Shown here piece by piece: positions 42,634 to 50,223 of a stretch of 64,000 nt of DNA. The notes under the pieces were generated by a model. The model was not told the DNA's origin. It made no database searches and was given only the letters and a program-made list of their open reading frames with translations. Every line of letters starts with the position of its first letter. Within the stretch, counting starts at the first letter, position 1. The position numbers and the translations under genes are program-made. This DNA comes from Cyanobium sp. Aljojuca 7A6. GTDB taxonomy: Bacteria > Cyanobacteriota > Cyanobacteriia > PCC-6307 > Cyanobiaceae. The stretch is from the NCBI RefSeq assembly GCF_024346455.1, contig NZ_JAGQCY010000001.1, positions 62,001 through 126,000 of the forward strand, given 5' to 3'.

Positions 42634-42694
42634 GCCAGCGACCACCGCGTGTCCCCTGACCCCGCAGGAGGGTTGGCTGAGCGATGGACGCCAG

Positions 42695-42883
42695 GTGCTG
42701 CGCTTTCGCCCGACCCACTGGGAGCGATTGGTGCAACGGCTGGAGATCACAAGCGGTGAGCTGCTAGCTGATCAGGAGATCCCGTTGCTGAAATCGCGCC
42801 GGGAACTGAGCCGGGCTGAGGCTCTGAAGCTCTGGGCTGAGAAGCGCAAGGTGGGCTGGGCGCCCTGCAACCCCCAGTGGTGA
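42695..42883 (+). CDS. DUF1651 protein
   Basis: GTG 42695 gives 62 residues, but the same frame upstream already reads G-W-L-S-D-G-R-Q-V, which belongs to the family, so the true start may be a non-standard codon near 42656. Family text: R-F-R-P-x-x-W, R-L-E-I-T, L-L-K-S-R-R-E-L-S-R-A-E-A-L-K-L-W, G-W-x-P-x-x-P-Q-W. DUF1651 is a picocyanobacterial family without known function. A partial copy is at 47106. Confidence 0.75.
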   Translation: MLRFRPTHWERLVQRLEITSGELLADQEIPLLKSRRELSRAEALKLWAEKRKVGWAPCNPQW

Positions 42884-42952
42884 TCACCATGACCGCCCAA
42901 TCCCATCCACCCCCACCAAGCTGAGCTCGGCACCGATGGCCCCTCCTTGCCG

Positions 42953-43180
42953 ATGAGCAGCAGCCACCAGCCACGGCGATACCGCCTGGTGGATCAGCAC
43001 GGCCAACCGCACCCTGAGCTTGATGAGCAGTTCGACTCGATCCAGGAGGCGTGGTCGTTCGCCATCCGCTGGTGGCAGCAGCAGCAACCCGCTGGCGCAC
43101 CAGACACCCAGGTGGGGCTTGGTTTGGAGGTGAGCACCGAGAGCGGCAGCTGGCGCACCCTGCGCCATCCGCGAGGCTGA
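42953..43180 (+). CDS. Small soluble protein, unknown
   Basis: A 75-residue protein from ATG 42953: R-R-Y-R-L-V-D-Q-H-G near the start and F-D-S-I-Q-E-A-W-S-F-A-I-R-W-W, then S-T-E-S-G-S-W-R-T-L. The pattern resembles short cyanobacterial proteins with a Trp-rich helix. It ends 11 bases before recD2 and may be co-transcribed. Confidence 0.6.
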   Translation: MSSSHQPRRYRLVDQHGQPHPELDEQFDSIQEAWSFAIRWWQQQQPAGAPDTQVGLGLEVSTESGSWRTLRHPRG

Positions 43181-43191
43181 AGCCTGCAAAG

Positions 43192-45612
43192 GTGAGCCCA
43201 AAGGCCACACCCGCCCTGCCGCTTCCGTCTCCCAGCGATCCGGCCCAGGCCAGCCCGCAGCCCACCGAGGTGCTGGCGGGCTCAATCGAGCGCGTCACCT
43301 TCCACAACGCCGAGAACGGCTTCTGCGTGCTGCGCATCAAGGCCCGCGGCCACCGCGACCTGGTGACGGTGGTGGGTCATGCCGCCGAGATCAGCGCCGG
43401 CGAATGGGTGACCGTGAGCGGCACCTGGGTGAACAGCCGCGAGCACGGCCAGCAGTTCAAGGCCTCCTTCCTCAGGGCTTCGGCGCCCACCACCGCCGAG
43501 GGGATCGAGAAGTACCTGGGTTCGGGAATGATCCGCGGTATCGGCCCGATCTACGCCAGCAAGCTCGTGGCGGCCTTCGGCGATCAGGTGTTCGAGGTGA
43601 TCGAGCAGGCCCCCGAGCGGCTGCGGGAGGTGCCCGGCATCGGCCCGGTGCGGGGGCAGCGGATCAGCCAGGCCTGGGCCGATCAGAAGGTGGTGCGCGA
43701 AATCATGGTCTTCCTGCACAGCCATGGCGTCGGCACCGCCCGGGCGGTGCGGATCTTCAAGACGTACGGCAATGACGCCGTGCAGGTGATGGCGGAGAAC
43801 CCCTACCGCCTGGCGCGTGACATCCGCGGCATCGGCTTCCGCACCGCTGATGCGATCGCCGCAAGGCTGGGCATCGAGTCCGAGGCGATGATCCGCCTGC
43901 GCGCCGGGATCAGCTACGCGCTGCTTGAGGCCAGCGGGGATGGCCACTGCGGCCTGCCGAGTGCCGAGCTGCTGAAGCTAGCCGGAGAACTGCTGGCGAT
44001 GGAGCGGCCCAGTGGACCGCTTGATGAGAGCGGCTCCACCAGTCGGGTGCCCCTGGAGAGCGGCTTGATCGAGAGCGCCCTGGACCTGGAGCTGAGCGAG
44101 GGCTCGGTGGTGGCCGACACCCTGGCCGGTGAGCCGGCGATCTTCCTTTCAAATTTGCACCGCGATGAGCGCCGCATCGCGGCGTCCCTCCAGGCGCTGG
44201 CGGTGGGCTGCCCGCCCTGGGGAAGCATTGAGGCCGCCAAAGCCATCCCCTGGGTGGAGCAACGCCTGGGCCTGGAGCTGGCCGCCAGCCAGAAGCTGGC
44301 GGTGGAGCAGGCCCTGGCGGCCAAGGTGCTGGTGATCACCGGTGGTCCGGGGGTGGGCAAGACCACCTTGATCAACGCCATCCTGCGCATCCTGGCGGCC
44401 AAGAAGCTGCGCATCCTGCTCTGCGCCCCCACCGGCCGTGCCGCCAAGCGGATGGGCGAAACCACCGGCCTTGAGGCCAAGACGATTCACCGGCTGCTGG
44501 AGTTCGACCCGGCGGCCTTTGGCTTCAAGCGCAACGCAGAACTGCCGCTGGAGTGCGATCTGCTGGTGGTGGATGAAACCTCCATGGTGGATGTGCCGCT
44601 GATGGCCTCCCTGCTGGAGGCCCTGCCGCCGGAGGCGGGATTGCTGCAGGTGGGTGATGTGGACCAGCTGCCCTCGGTGGGGCCCGGCCAGGTGCTCGCC
44701 GATCTGATCAACAGCGGCTCGCTGCCGGTGGCCCGGCTCACGGAGGTGTTCCGACAGGCGGCCTCGAGCCGCATCATCACCACCGCCCACGCCATCAACG
44801 CCGGCACCATCCCCGATCTGCGGCCGCCGCCGGCTGAGGCCAGCACCGACTTCTATTTCCTTCCCGCCGAGACACCCGAGCAGGCGGTGGCCTTGATCCT
44901 CAAGGTGGTGGGGGAACGCATCCCGGCCCGCTTTGGCCTCGATCCGATCGCCCAGGTGCAGGTGCTCTGCCCGATGGCGCGCGGTGGCTGCGGCTCCCGC
45001 TCGCTGAACATCGAACTGCAGAACTTGCTCAACCCCGACCCCACTGAGCAGGTGGAGCGATTCGGCTGGCGCTTTGCACCGGCCGACAAGGTGATGCAGG
45101 TGGCCAACGACTACGAGAAGGAGGTGTTCAACGGTGATGTCGGCACGGTGGAAACCATCGACGCCGATGCCAGTGAGCTGACGGTGCGTTTTGACGGCCG
45201 CGAGGTGACCTACGGCTGGGGCGAACTCGACAACCTCGTGCCCGCCTATGCCTGCACGATCCACAAGAGCCAGGGTAGCGAATACCCCGCCGTGGTGATC
45301 CCTTTGCTCACCCAGCACTACGCCATGCTGCAGCGCAACCTGGTGTACACCGGCATCACCAGAGGCAAGCAGCTGGTGGTGCTTGTGGGCCAGAAGAAGG
45401 CCTTGGCGATGGCCGTCAAGAATCACCTGGGCCGCAGGCGTTACACCAAGCTGGTGGAGTGGTTGACACCATCTGGAGCCCCGTCTGCCGGGATGGCTCA
45501 GATGGTCATGGGTCAGCCAGAGCCGCGATCGCAGCCAGCGTCTGCCGCAAGTCCGGCAGTCGCTGCTGGCTGGCCTGATCACCTGGGAGGAACGCAGGAA
45601 GTGCCTCGATGA
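43192..45612 (+). CDS. recD2: RecD2-type SF1 DNA helicase
   Basis: About 806 residues from GTG 43192, which sits 11 bases after the previous gene; the longer frame to 43051 lies over that gene. Order: N-terminal OB-like region with H-N-A-E-N-G-F-C-V-L, helix-hairpin-helix repeats (G-I-G-P, V-P-G-I-G-P), Walker A G-G-P-G-V-G-K-T-T, motif II V-V-D-E-T-S-M, Q-V-G-D-V-D-Q-L-P-S-V-G-P-G, and a UvrD-like end T-I-H-K-S-Q-G-S-E-Y. RecD2 is a 5'-3' helicase in DNA repair outside RecBCD. The 3' end overlaps the opposing gene by about 107 bases. Confidence 0.95.
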   Translation: MSPKATPALPLPSPSDPAQASPQPTEVLAGSIERVTFHNAENGFCVLRIKARGHRDLVTVVGHAAEISAGEWVTVSGTWVNSREHGQQFKASFLRASAPTTAEGIEKYLGSGMIRGIGPIYASKLVAAFGDQVFEVIEQAPERLREVPGIGPVRGQRISQAWADQKVVREIMVFLHSHGVGTARAVRIFKTYGNDAVQVMAENPYRLARDIRGIGFRTADAIAARLGIESEAMIRLRAGISYALLEASGDGHCGLPSAELLKLAGELLAMERPSGPLDESGSTSRVPLESGLIESALDLELSEGSVVADTLAGEPAIFLSNLHRDERRIAASLQALAVGCPPWGSIEAAKAIPWVEQRLGLELAASQKLAVEQALAAKVLVITGGPGVGKTTLINAILRILAAKKLRILLCAPTGRAAKRMGETTGLEAKTIHRLLEFDPAAFGFKRNAELPLECDLLVVDETSMVDVPLMASLLEALPPEAGLLQVGDVDQLPSVGPGQVLADLINSGSLPVARLTEVFRQAASSRIITTAHAINAGTIPDLRPPPAEASTDFYFLPAETPEQAVALILKVVGERIPARFGLDPIAQVQVLCPMARGGCGSRSLNIELQNLLNPDPTEQVERFGWRFAPADKVMQVANDYEKEVFNGDVGTVETIDADASELTVRFDGREVTYGWGELDNLVPAYACTIHKSQGSEYPAVVIPLLTQHYAMLQRNLVYTGITRGKQLVVLVGQKKALAMAVKNHLGRRRYTKLVEWLTPSGAPSAGMAQMVMGQPEPRSQPASAASPAVAAGWPDHLGGTQEVPR

Positions 45613-46216
45613 AAGCGGGCATCGCCAAAAGGCCGTTGAAATGTGCCGCGAGCGCGTTCCGCAGCTCCGGCGGGCTCAGCCGACACTCCTCCAGCAGAAA
45701 CTCGCGACCATCGACGACCGCCATCAGATCCTCCAGGTCGTGGCTGAAGAGGAATGCTCCCTGCCCGCGGCCGTGGAAGGCCTCCAGCTTGGTGGCCAGA
45801 AACAACGGTGCGGTGATCATCCGAATCGAGCGGCCGCTCGGCAACACCTGAAGCTGGGCGGACTCCACGGCCAGGGGATACCAGCGATTGGAGAAGCCCA
45901 GAATCTCACCCTGGGTTGGCATCAGGTCGAGGATGATCTGCTCGATGCACCAGCGACAGAGGGGAGCACCGGGCCGTGTGTCCTCCTGGAAGCCCCGTTC
46001 CCGCAGCTGCATCCCCAGCTGGTAGTAGTCGGCACTGGCGATCACGCGGCAGATCACATCCACATCCTGGGTGGGCCGGATCTCTGGCATGGCCGGATCT
46101 GTGATCAACAGGCCGGCCACCGCCCCGCCGACAAACACCAGTTGCTCGAGCAGGGCCTCTCCCAGATGCGCAGCCGCCTGTTCGAGCAGGGAGACATTGG
46201 GGTCATTGGGGTTCAT
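45506..46216 (-). CDS. Nucleotidyltransferase (AbiEii-like), possible toxin
   Basis: A 236-residue protein with the nucleotidyltransferase pattern: V-F-V-G-G-A-V-A-G near residue 27, then R-P-T-Q-D-V-D-V-I with the two metal-binding Asp near 50, and a later K-L-E-A-F segment, like AbiEii/MenT-type toxins and their non-toxic relatives. It overlaps the HTH gene upstream by four bases (ATGA). A wHTH partner plus nucleotidyltransferase is the architecture of type IV AbiE-like toxin-antitoxin systems. Toxicity is untested. Confidence 0.75.
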   Translation of the reverse strand: MNPNDPNVSLLEQAAAHLGEALLEQLVFVGGAVAGLLITDPAMPEIRPTQDVDVICRVIASADYYQLGMQLRERGFQEDTRPGAPLCRWCIEQIILDLMPTQGEILGFSNRWYPLAVESAQLQVLPSGRSIRMITAPLFLATKLEAFHGRGQGAFLFSHDLEDLMAVVDGREFLLEECRLSPPELRNALAAHFNGLLAMPAFIEALPAFLPGDQASQQRLPDLRQTLAAIAALADP

Positions 46217-46758
46217 GGCTGCAGCCGCTCCTCCAGAAGCGCCACGGCCAGGGCCTGTTCACGGGCACTGCCGCCACGCACCGCATCAAACAGGGCCAGC
46301 AGCTCCCCCAGTGCTGGGTTGCGCGCCGCAGCCTCAGGGACACTCGGGTAGAGCGGGGTGAAGGCGAGGCCACGGGTCGTGCCGTTCTTCCACGGCCAGA
46401 CCGGCGGCGGATCGTTGCCCGGCCGGATCTGCTCCTTGAGGGGGGAGGCGGCGTACCCGGTTGGGATACCCCGGGTCATCCCGCCCTGGCTGGCCGGGAA
46501 GCAGTAGCGGGCACCGTGCTGAAGAAACTGCCGCAGCGCCGCCCGGATCACCTGTGGCTTGCCATCACTGGTTTTGATCGCCAGCCTGGCCACCACCGCC
46601 CGATCGACAGCCGCATGGGCCTCAGAGGCCGTGATGCCAAGCTCAGCACCGAGGACGGCATAGCTCGGTGCCAGATCAAACGGAAGCGCCAGCCGCAGCA
46701 GCACCACCAGGTCCTGGGGGCGCAGCACGGGCTGGGGATTGGAAGGGAAGCGGGCCAA
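46213..46758 (-). CDS. HTH protein, probable partner of the nucleotidyltransferase
   Basis: A 181-residue protein (TTG start) with a winged-helix-like N-terminus: D-L-V-V-L-L-R-L, then S-Y-A-V-L-G-A-E-L-G-I-T-A-S-E-A-H-A-A-V-D-R-A, a helix-turn-helix. A second conserved stretch is G-M-T-R-G-I-P-T-G-Y-A-A-S-P-L near 95, then P-P-V-W-P, then P-L-Y-P-S-V-P-E-A-A. It would bind the operator just upstream (46777-46786) and autoregulate. As the first gene of the pair it is the candidate antitoxin. Confidence 0.75.
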   Translation of the reverse strand: MARFPSNPQPVLRPQDLVVLLRLALPFDLAPSYAVLGAELGITASEAHAAVDRAVVARLAIKTSDGKPQVIRAALRQFLQHGARYCFPASQGGMTRGIPTGYAASPLKEQIRPGNDPPPVWPWKNGTTRGLAFTPLYPSVPEAAARNPALGELLALFDAVRGGSAREQALAVALLEERLQP

Positions 46759-46769
46759 CGACGTGCCTC

Positions 46770-46797
46770 ATTCGCCATTCGCGAATAGCAAATATAA
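46770..46797 (-). promoter_or_regulatory. Promoter and palindromic operator of the HTH/NTase unit
   Basis: ATTCGCGAAT (46777-46786) is a perfect 10-base palindrome next to a further ATTCGC (46770-46775). On the minus strand TATATT lies just upstream of it, a good -10. The operator sits between this element and the HTH start. Confidence 0.55.
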
Positions 46798-46872
46798 GCC
46801 GCCTGGTGGACGACACCCTGGGCCTGAAGCTCACCCCCAGACAGAAGGCAGCCGTCCGGACGATCGAGCCAC

Positions 46873-47034
46873 TCAGGCCCACCACCTCCACCAGCGTCTG
46901 CGGACTGCTGGCTTGGCGTGGCAGCCATCGCAGAGCGGGGCGTGGCGGCTGCGGCCGCAGCGGCAGAGCTGGTGCACTCCCGCTGGCAGGTCCAGGGGAA
47001 TCGGCCCCGCAGAAGGCGGAGCCGATTCAGCCAT
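46873..47034 (-). CDS. CDGSH-type iron-sulfur protein, possibly truncated
   Basis: A 53-residue frame from ATG 47034. It has L-C-R-C-G-R-S-x-x-x-P-L-C-D-G-C-H, the CDGSH [2Fe-2S] motif (three Cys and one His). After it the sequence is A-K-P-A-V-R-R-R-W-W, unlike the usual end, so the gene may be cut off. The start codon overlaps the stop of a metallothionein fragment. Such proteins transfer iron-sulfur clusters or sense redox. Confidence 0.6.
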   Translation of the reverse strand: MAESAPPSAGPIPLDLPAGVHQLCRCGRSRHAPLCDGCHAKPAVRRRWWRWWA

Positions 47035-47105
47035 GGCCGTCACAGCCACAGCCGGCGTGGCAGGGCTCACCGTTGGGATGCCCCTTGGCGCAGACCTCGC
47101 TGCTG
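47027..47105 (-). pseudogene. C-terminal metallothionein fragment
   Basis: The minus strand reads S-E-V-C-A-K-G-H-P-N-G-E-P-C-H-A-G-C-G-C-D, then stop at 47027. This is the last third of an SmtA-type metallothionein, nearly identical to the one at 58991. Its upstream part is replaced by DUF1651 sequence at about 47105, so a recombination joined two genes. Confidence 0.8.
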
Positions 47106-47220
47106 CCCGACCCAATGGGAGCGCTTGGTTCAACGGCTGGAGATCACCACCGGCGAGTTACTCCCCGATCAGGAGATCCCGGAGCTGCAATCGCCCCGAG
47201 GAACAGTCCCGGGATCCTGA
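47106..47220 (+). pseudogene. Partial DUF1651 copy
   Basis: Q-W-E-R-L-V-Q-R-L-E-I-T-T-G-E-L-L and D-Q-E-I-P-E-L-Q parallel the gene at 42695. After Q-S-P-R the frame is lost to G-T-V-P-G-S and stop. It is a truncated copy joined to metallothionein sequence at about 47105. Confidence 0.75.
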
Positions 47221-47423
47221 GCCTCTGAAGCTTCAGCACTGTGGTGACGCTCCAGAAAGGCCTGGATCATCCCTTCCATGCCCTGTTGCGTGCGGCCATG
47301 GGGCCGAAGCCCTTGCTCGGCCCAGACGCGATCGAGCTTCAGGCGCAGATCTTCTGAAATCCAGCAGGAGAGCATCACCTTGCCCACACGGCTGGACGTG
47401 CATCGCTGCTGAGCGGGGGTCAT
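47169..47423 (-). CDS. Small ribbon-helix-helix-like protein
   Basis: About 84 residues from ATG 47423 (the frame starts at 47471). It has G-K-V-M-L-S-C-W-I-S-E-D-L-R-L-K-L-D, a strand and helix resembling CopG-type DNA-binding proteins, then G-M-I-Q-A-F-L-E-R. It overlaps the DUF1651 debris at its 3' end. I cannot name the target. Confidence in the gene is moderate. Confidence 0.5.
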   Translation of the reverse strand: MTPAQQRCTSSRVGKVMLSCWISEDLRLKLDRVWAEQGLRPHGRTQQGMEGMIQAFLERHHSAEASEAQDPGTVPRGDCSSGIS

Positions 47424-47498
47424 GGCGATGATTGTGCACTTGTAAACAATCATGGCACTGGAGCCATCCATGGCCCCCTTGCCCTTGATGGGCCAGAA

Positions 47499-47513
47499 TG
47501 AGAACCGTTCTCA
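47499..47513. promoter_or_regulatory. Putative Zur box upstream of COG0523 gene
   Basis: TGAGAAC-C-GTTCTCA is a perfect 7-1-7 palindrome of the Zur/Fur type, lying 40 bases before the start at 47553. It closely resembles the znuA box at 54457-54483, so one regulator probably serves both. Confidence 0.75.
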
Positions 47514-47552
47514 GCCATGTTTTGGGGCTGGGCGGCTGCTCACCCACACCTC

Positions 47553-48593
47553 ATGCCCCAGATCCCCGTCACCGTGCTCACCGGCTTCCTCGGCGCCGGC
47601 AAGACCACCCTGCTCAACCACATCCTCACCAACCAGCAGGGGCTGCGCACCGCCGTGCTGGTGAACGAGTTCGGCGAGATCGGCATCGACAACGAACTGG
47701 TGGTGGCCACCAGCGACGCCATGGTGGAGCTGAGCAATGGCTGCATCTGCTGCTCGATCAACGGAGAACTGCAGGAGGCGGTGCATCGGGTGCTGGAGCG
47801 CCCCGATCCGATCGACTTCATCGTGGTGGAAACCACTGGCCTGGCCGATCCCCTGCCCGTGGCCATGACCTTCATGGCCGGCGACTTCCGTGACCTGCTG
47901 CGGCTGGATTCGATCATCACCCTGATCGATGCCGAACACTTCAACGCCACCGCCCTGGACAGTCCGATCGCCCGGGCCCAGGTGGTGTACGGCGACATCC
48001 TGCTGCTCAACAAGTGCGATCTGGTGGCCGAGGAGCGGCTGGCCGCGGTGGAGACCAGCCTGCGGGAGATCAAGACTGACGCCCGCATCCTGCGCGCCAG
48101 CCATGGTGAGGTCCCCCTGGCCATGCTGCTGAGCGTGGGGCTGTTCGAAACCGATCGCCTGGCGGCACTGCAGGCCGCCGAGGACGCCCGCGAGGACGAC
48201 CACGAGCATCACCACACTCCTGACCACCCCCATCACGCGCCTCACGGTTCCCACCACGAGCATCACGATCACGCCCATCACCACGCCCATACGCCGGAGT
48301 TGGAGGGTTTCAGCTCCGTATCCCTGGCGGTGGACGCGCCGTTTGATCTGCGCCGCTTCCAGAACTTCCTCGACAACCAACTCCCCGACACGGTGTTCCG
48401 GGCCAAAGGGGTGCTCTGGTTCCGCGAGAGCGAGCGCCGGCACCTGTTTCACCTCTGCGGCAAGCGCTTCACCATCGATGATTCCGATTGGCCAGCCGGC
48501 ACGCCGCGCCACACCAAGGTGGTGGCGATCGGCAAAGGACTCGATCAGCCCACCCTCAAGGAGCAGCTCAAGGCCTGCGTGGTGGCGCCATGA
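47553..48593 (+). CDS. COG0523 GTPase metallochaperone, His-rich
   Basis: A 346-residue G3E-family GTPase. Walker A G-F-L-G-A-G-K-T-T near residue 10, E-F-G-E-I-G-I-D, the metal-binding C-I-C-C near 65, N-K-C-D for guanine specificity, and a run of about 35 residues (220-255) dominated by His and Asp, an expected zinc store or ligand. ATG 47553 gives the usual N-terminus; ATG 47517 is too close to the Zur box. It heads a tight run of plus-strand genes to 51826 and should deliver zinc under limitation. Confidence 0.92.
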   Translation: MPQIPVTVLTGFLGAGKTTLLNHILTNQQGLRTAVLVNEFGEIGIDNELVVATSDAMVELSNGCICCSINGELQEAVHRVLERPDPIDFIVVETTGLADPLPVAMTFMAGDFRDLLRLDSIITLIDAEHFNATALDSPIARAQVVYGDILLLNKCDLVAEERLAAVETSLREIKTDARILRASHGEVPLAMLLSVGLFETDRLAALQAAEDAREDDHEHHHTPDHPHHAPHGSHHEHHDHAHHHAHTPELEGFSSVSLAVDAPFDLRRFQNFLDNQLPDTVFRAKGVLWFRESERRHLFHLCGKRFTIDDSDWPAGTPRHTKVVAIGKGLDQPTLKEQLKACVVAP

Positions 48594-49375
48594 GCCAGAT
48601 CCTGCTCATCTCCGGCCCGCCGGGTTGTGGCAAGACCAGCTGGATCCTGAGCCAGCTGCAAGCCCACAAGGGCCCCTGCGGTTACCTGCGTCTGGCGGGC
48701 TTCCCGGCTGAGGGCTGCACGCAGGCCCTCGATGGCGGCATCGATCTGGCCGTGCTGGCGGATCACTGCCCGGGTCTGCGCGATCTCGCCGATCCGGCCC
48801 AGGCCCTGGCGCCCCCTGGCGGCGATCTGCTGGCCCTGATTGAACTGCCCCAGTTCCACCCGCCTGCCGATGCCGACAGCTCCGGAATCGACCCACGGCT
48901 GCTCCCCCCGCTGGAAGCCCTGCAACTCCTGCCGCAGCGCCATCTGAGCTTCGGCCGTGACGCGGAACTTCCCGCTCAGGACACCTTGCAGTTCAACGCC
49001 CTCGAAGCCTGGAGCCTGGACCTGACCCGAAGCGTCTGGGATCCCCCCAGCCTCAACAGCTTCTGGTTTGAGCTGGTGAATGGGGCCTACGGCGAGGTGT
49101 ATCGCGCCAAGGCGCTGATGAACCTGCCCGATGGCCGCAGCTTCTTCTTCAACTGGATCGTCAGCCAGGAGGGGACCCAGTTCCTGCCGCTGGAGCGTGT
49201 TGCTCCGCCCGTGGGCCGCCCGCAACGCCTGTCGCGGCTGGTGGTGCAGGGCAAACACCTGTATGCGGCTGGCATCGAGGCCACCATCGCCGACGGCCTG
49301 CTCAGCGATGCGGTGCTGGAGCTGCAGCAGGCCCCACAACGCCCCTCCGGCGCTCCGCTCCCCGCCACCCGCTGA
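48590..49375 (+). CDS. P-loop protein related to COG0523
   Basis: A 261-residue protein starting at ATG 48590 (ATGA overlap with the previous stop). P-loop I-S-G-P-P-G-C-G-K-T-S near residue 8, but no C-x-C-C and no N-K-x-D guanine motif are visible. The C-terminal half (F-W-F-E-L-V-N-G-A-Y-G-E-V-Y-R-A-K) resembles the CobW C-domain. It may be a partner or a divergent paralogue of the COG0523 protein. Confidence 0.75.
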   Translation: MSQILLISGPPGCGKTSWILSQLQAHKGPCGYLRLAGFPAEGCTQALDGGIDLAVLADHCPGLRDLADPAQALAPPGGDLLALIELPQFHPPADADSSGIDPRLLPPLEALQLLPQRHLSFGRDAELPAQDTLQFNALEAWSLDLTRSVWDPPSLNSFWFELVNGAYGEVYRAKALMNLPDGRSFFFNWIVSQEGTQFLPLERVAPPVGRPQRLSRLVVQGKHLYAAGIEATIADGLLSDAVLELQQAPQRPSGAPLPATR

Positions 49376-49401
49376 CTGCCTCCATCTCCAACCACCGCCC
49401 C

Positions 49402-50223
49402 ATGGCCCACGCCGTTATCTCCTGCCTGCACGCCAATCTCGCCGCCACCGAAGCGGTGCTCAGCGACATCGAACAGCTCGGCATCGACAGGATCACCTGC
49501 CTCGGCGATCTGGTGGGCTATGGCCCCCAGCCCAATGAGGTGGTGGAGTTGATCCGCGCGCGCCAGATCCCCAGCTGCCAGGGCTGTTGGGATGAAGACA
49601 TCATCGAAGGCCTCAATTCCTGCGAATGCAGCTACCCCTCCCAGCTGGCTGAGCGGCGCGGGCAACGGGCTCATCACTGGACGGCGGCCCAGCTCAGCGA
49701 GGAGAACAAGGCCTTTCTCGCCAGCCTGCCGTTGTCGTTGCGGCGCGATCGCCTGCTGTTCGTGCACGGCAGCCCCAACAGCCAGCACGAATACCTCCTG
49801 CCCGACATGAATGCCTTCGCTGCCCTTGAGCGGGTGGAGGCGGCGCAGGCCGACACGCTCTTCTGCGGCCACACCCATCGCCCCTATGTGCGTGAACTGC
49901 GTGAGGGGGTGATCAAGCTGCGGTTGCACCGAGCCGTTGCGAACCCTGGGCCCGACATCGAACGCGAGGTGGATCTTCCCGTTCGTCGCATCGTCAACGC
50001 CGGCTCGGTGGGGGAACCGCGGCACGGCGGCACCAGCGCCACCTACGTGATCCACCACGAGCAGGACGACAGCGTGGAGATCCGCGAGGTTCCCTACGAC
50101 GTGGAACGCACCTGCCAGGCGATCGTGGCCGCTGGGCTGCCGCCGCTGTTCGCCTGGCGGCTCCGCCACGGATTCGAGTACGCCGAGCGGGCCGACGACG
50201 CCAGCCACGTGTGTGAGCGCTGA
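49402..50223 (+). CDS. Metallophosphoesterase with Cys in metal-ligand positions
   Basis: A 273-residue calcineurin-like phosphoesterase. Family landmarks: I-S-C-L-H-A-N-L near residue 6 (normally D-x-H), L-G-D-L-V-G-Y-G-P-Q-P-N-E, G-C-W-D-E-D near 61 (normally G-N-H-D), V-H-G-S-P, and C-G-H-T-H-R-P. The first-metal Asp is Cys8, the bridging-region Asn is Cys62 and the catalytic His is Trp63. Further Cys at 33, 59, 74 and 76. It lies in the Zur-linked run. It may bind zinc as a sensor, or work with a changed metal centre; activity is unpredictable. Confidence 0.85.
   Translation: MAHAVISCLHANLAATEAVLSDIEQLGIDRITCLGDLVGYGPQPNEVVELIRARQIPSCQGCWDEDIIEGLNSCECSYPSQLAERRGQRAHHWTAAQLSEENKAFLASLPLSLRRDRLLFVHGSPNSQHEYLLPDMNAFAALERVEAAQADTLFCGHTHRPYVRELREGVIKLRLHRAVANPGPDIEREVDLPVRRIVNAGSVGEPRHGGTSATYVIHHEQDDSVEIREVPYDVERTCQAIVAAGLPPLFAWRLRHGFEYAERADDASHVCER

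Noticed and set aside
44149-45582. Long minus-strand frame opposite recD2
   Set aside because: It is composed of Gln-, His- and Gly-rich shadow text opposite a clearly conserved helicase.
47511-48512. Minus-strand frame opposite the COG0523 gene
   Set aside because: No family text; the plus strand carries all G3E motifs.
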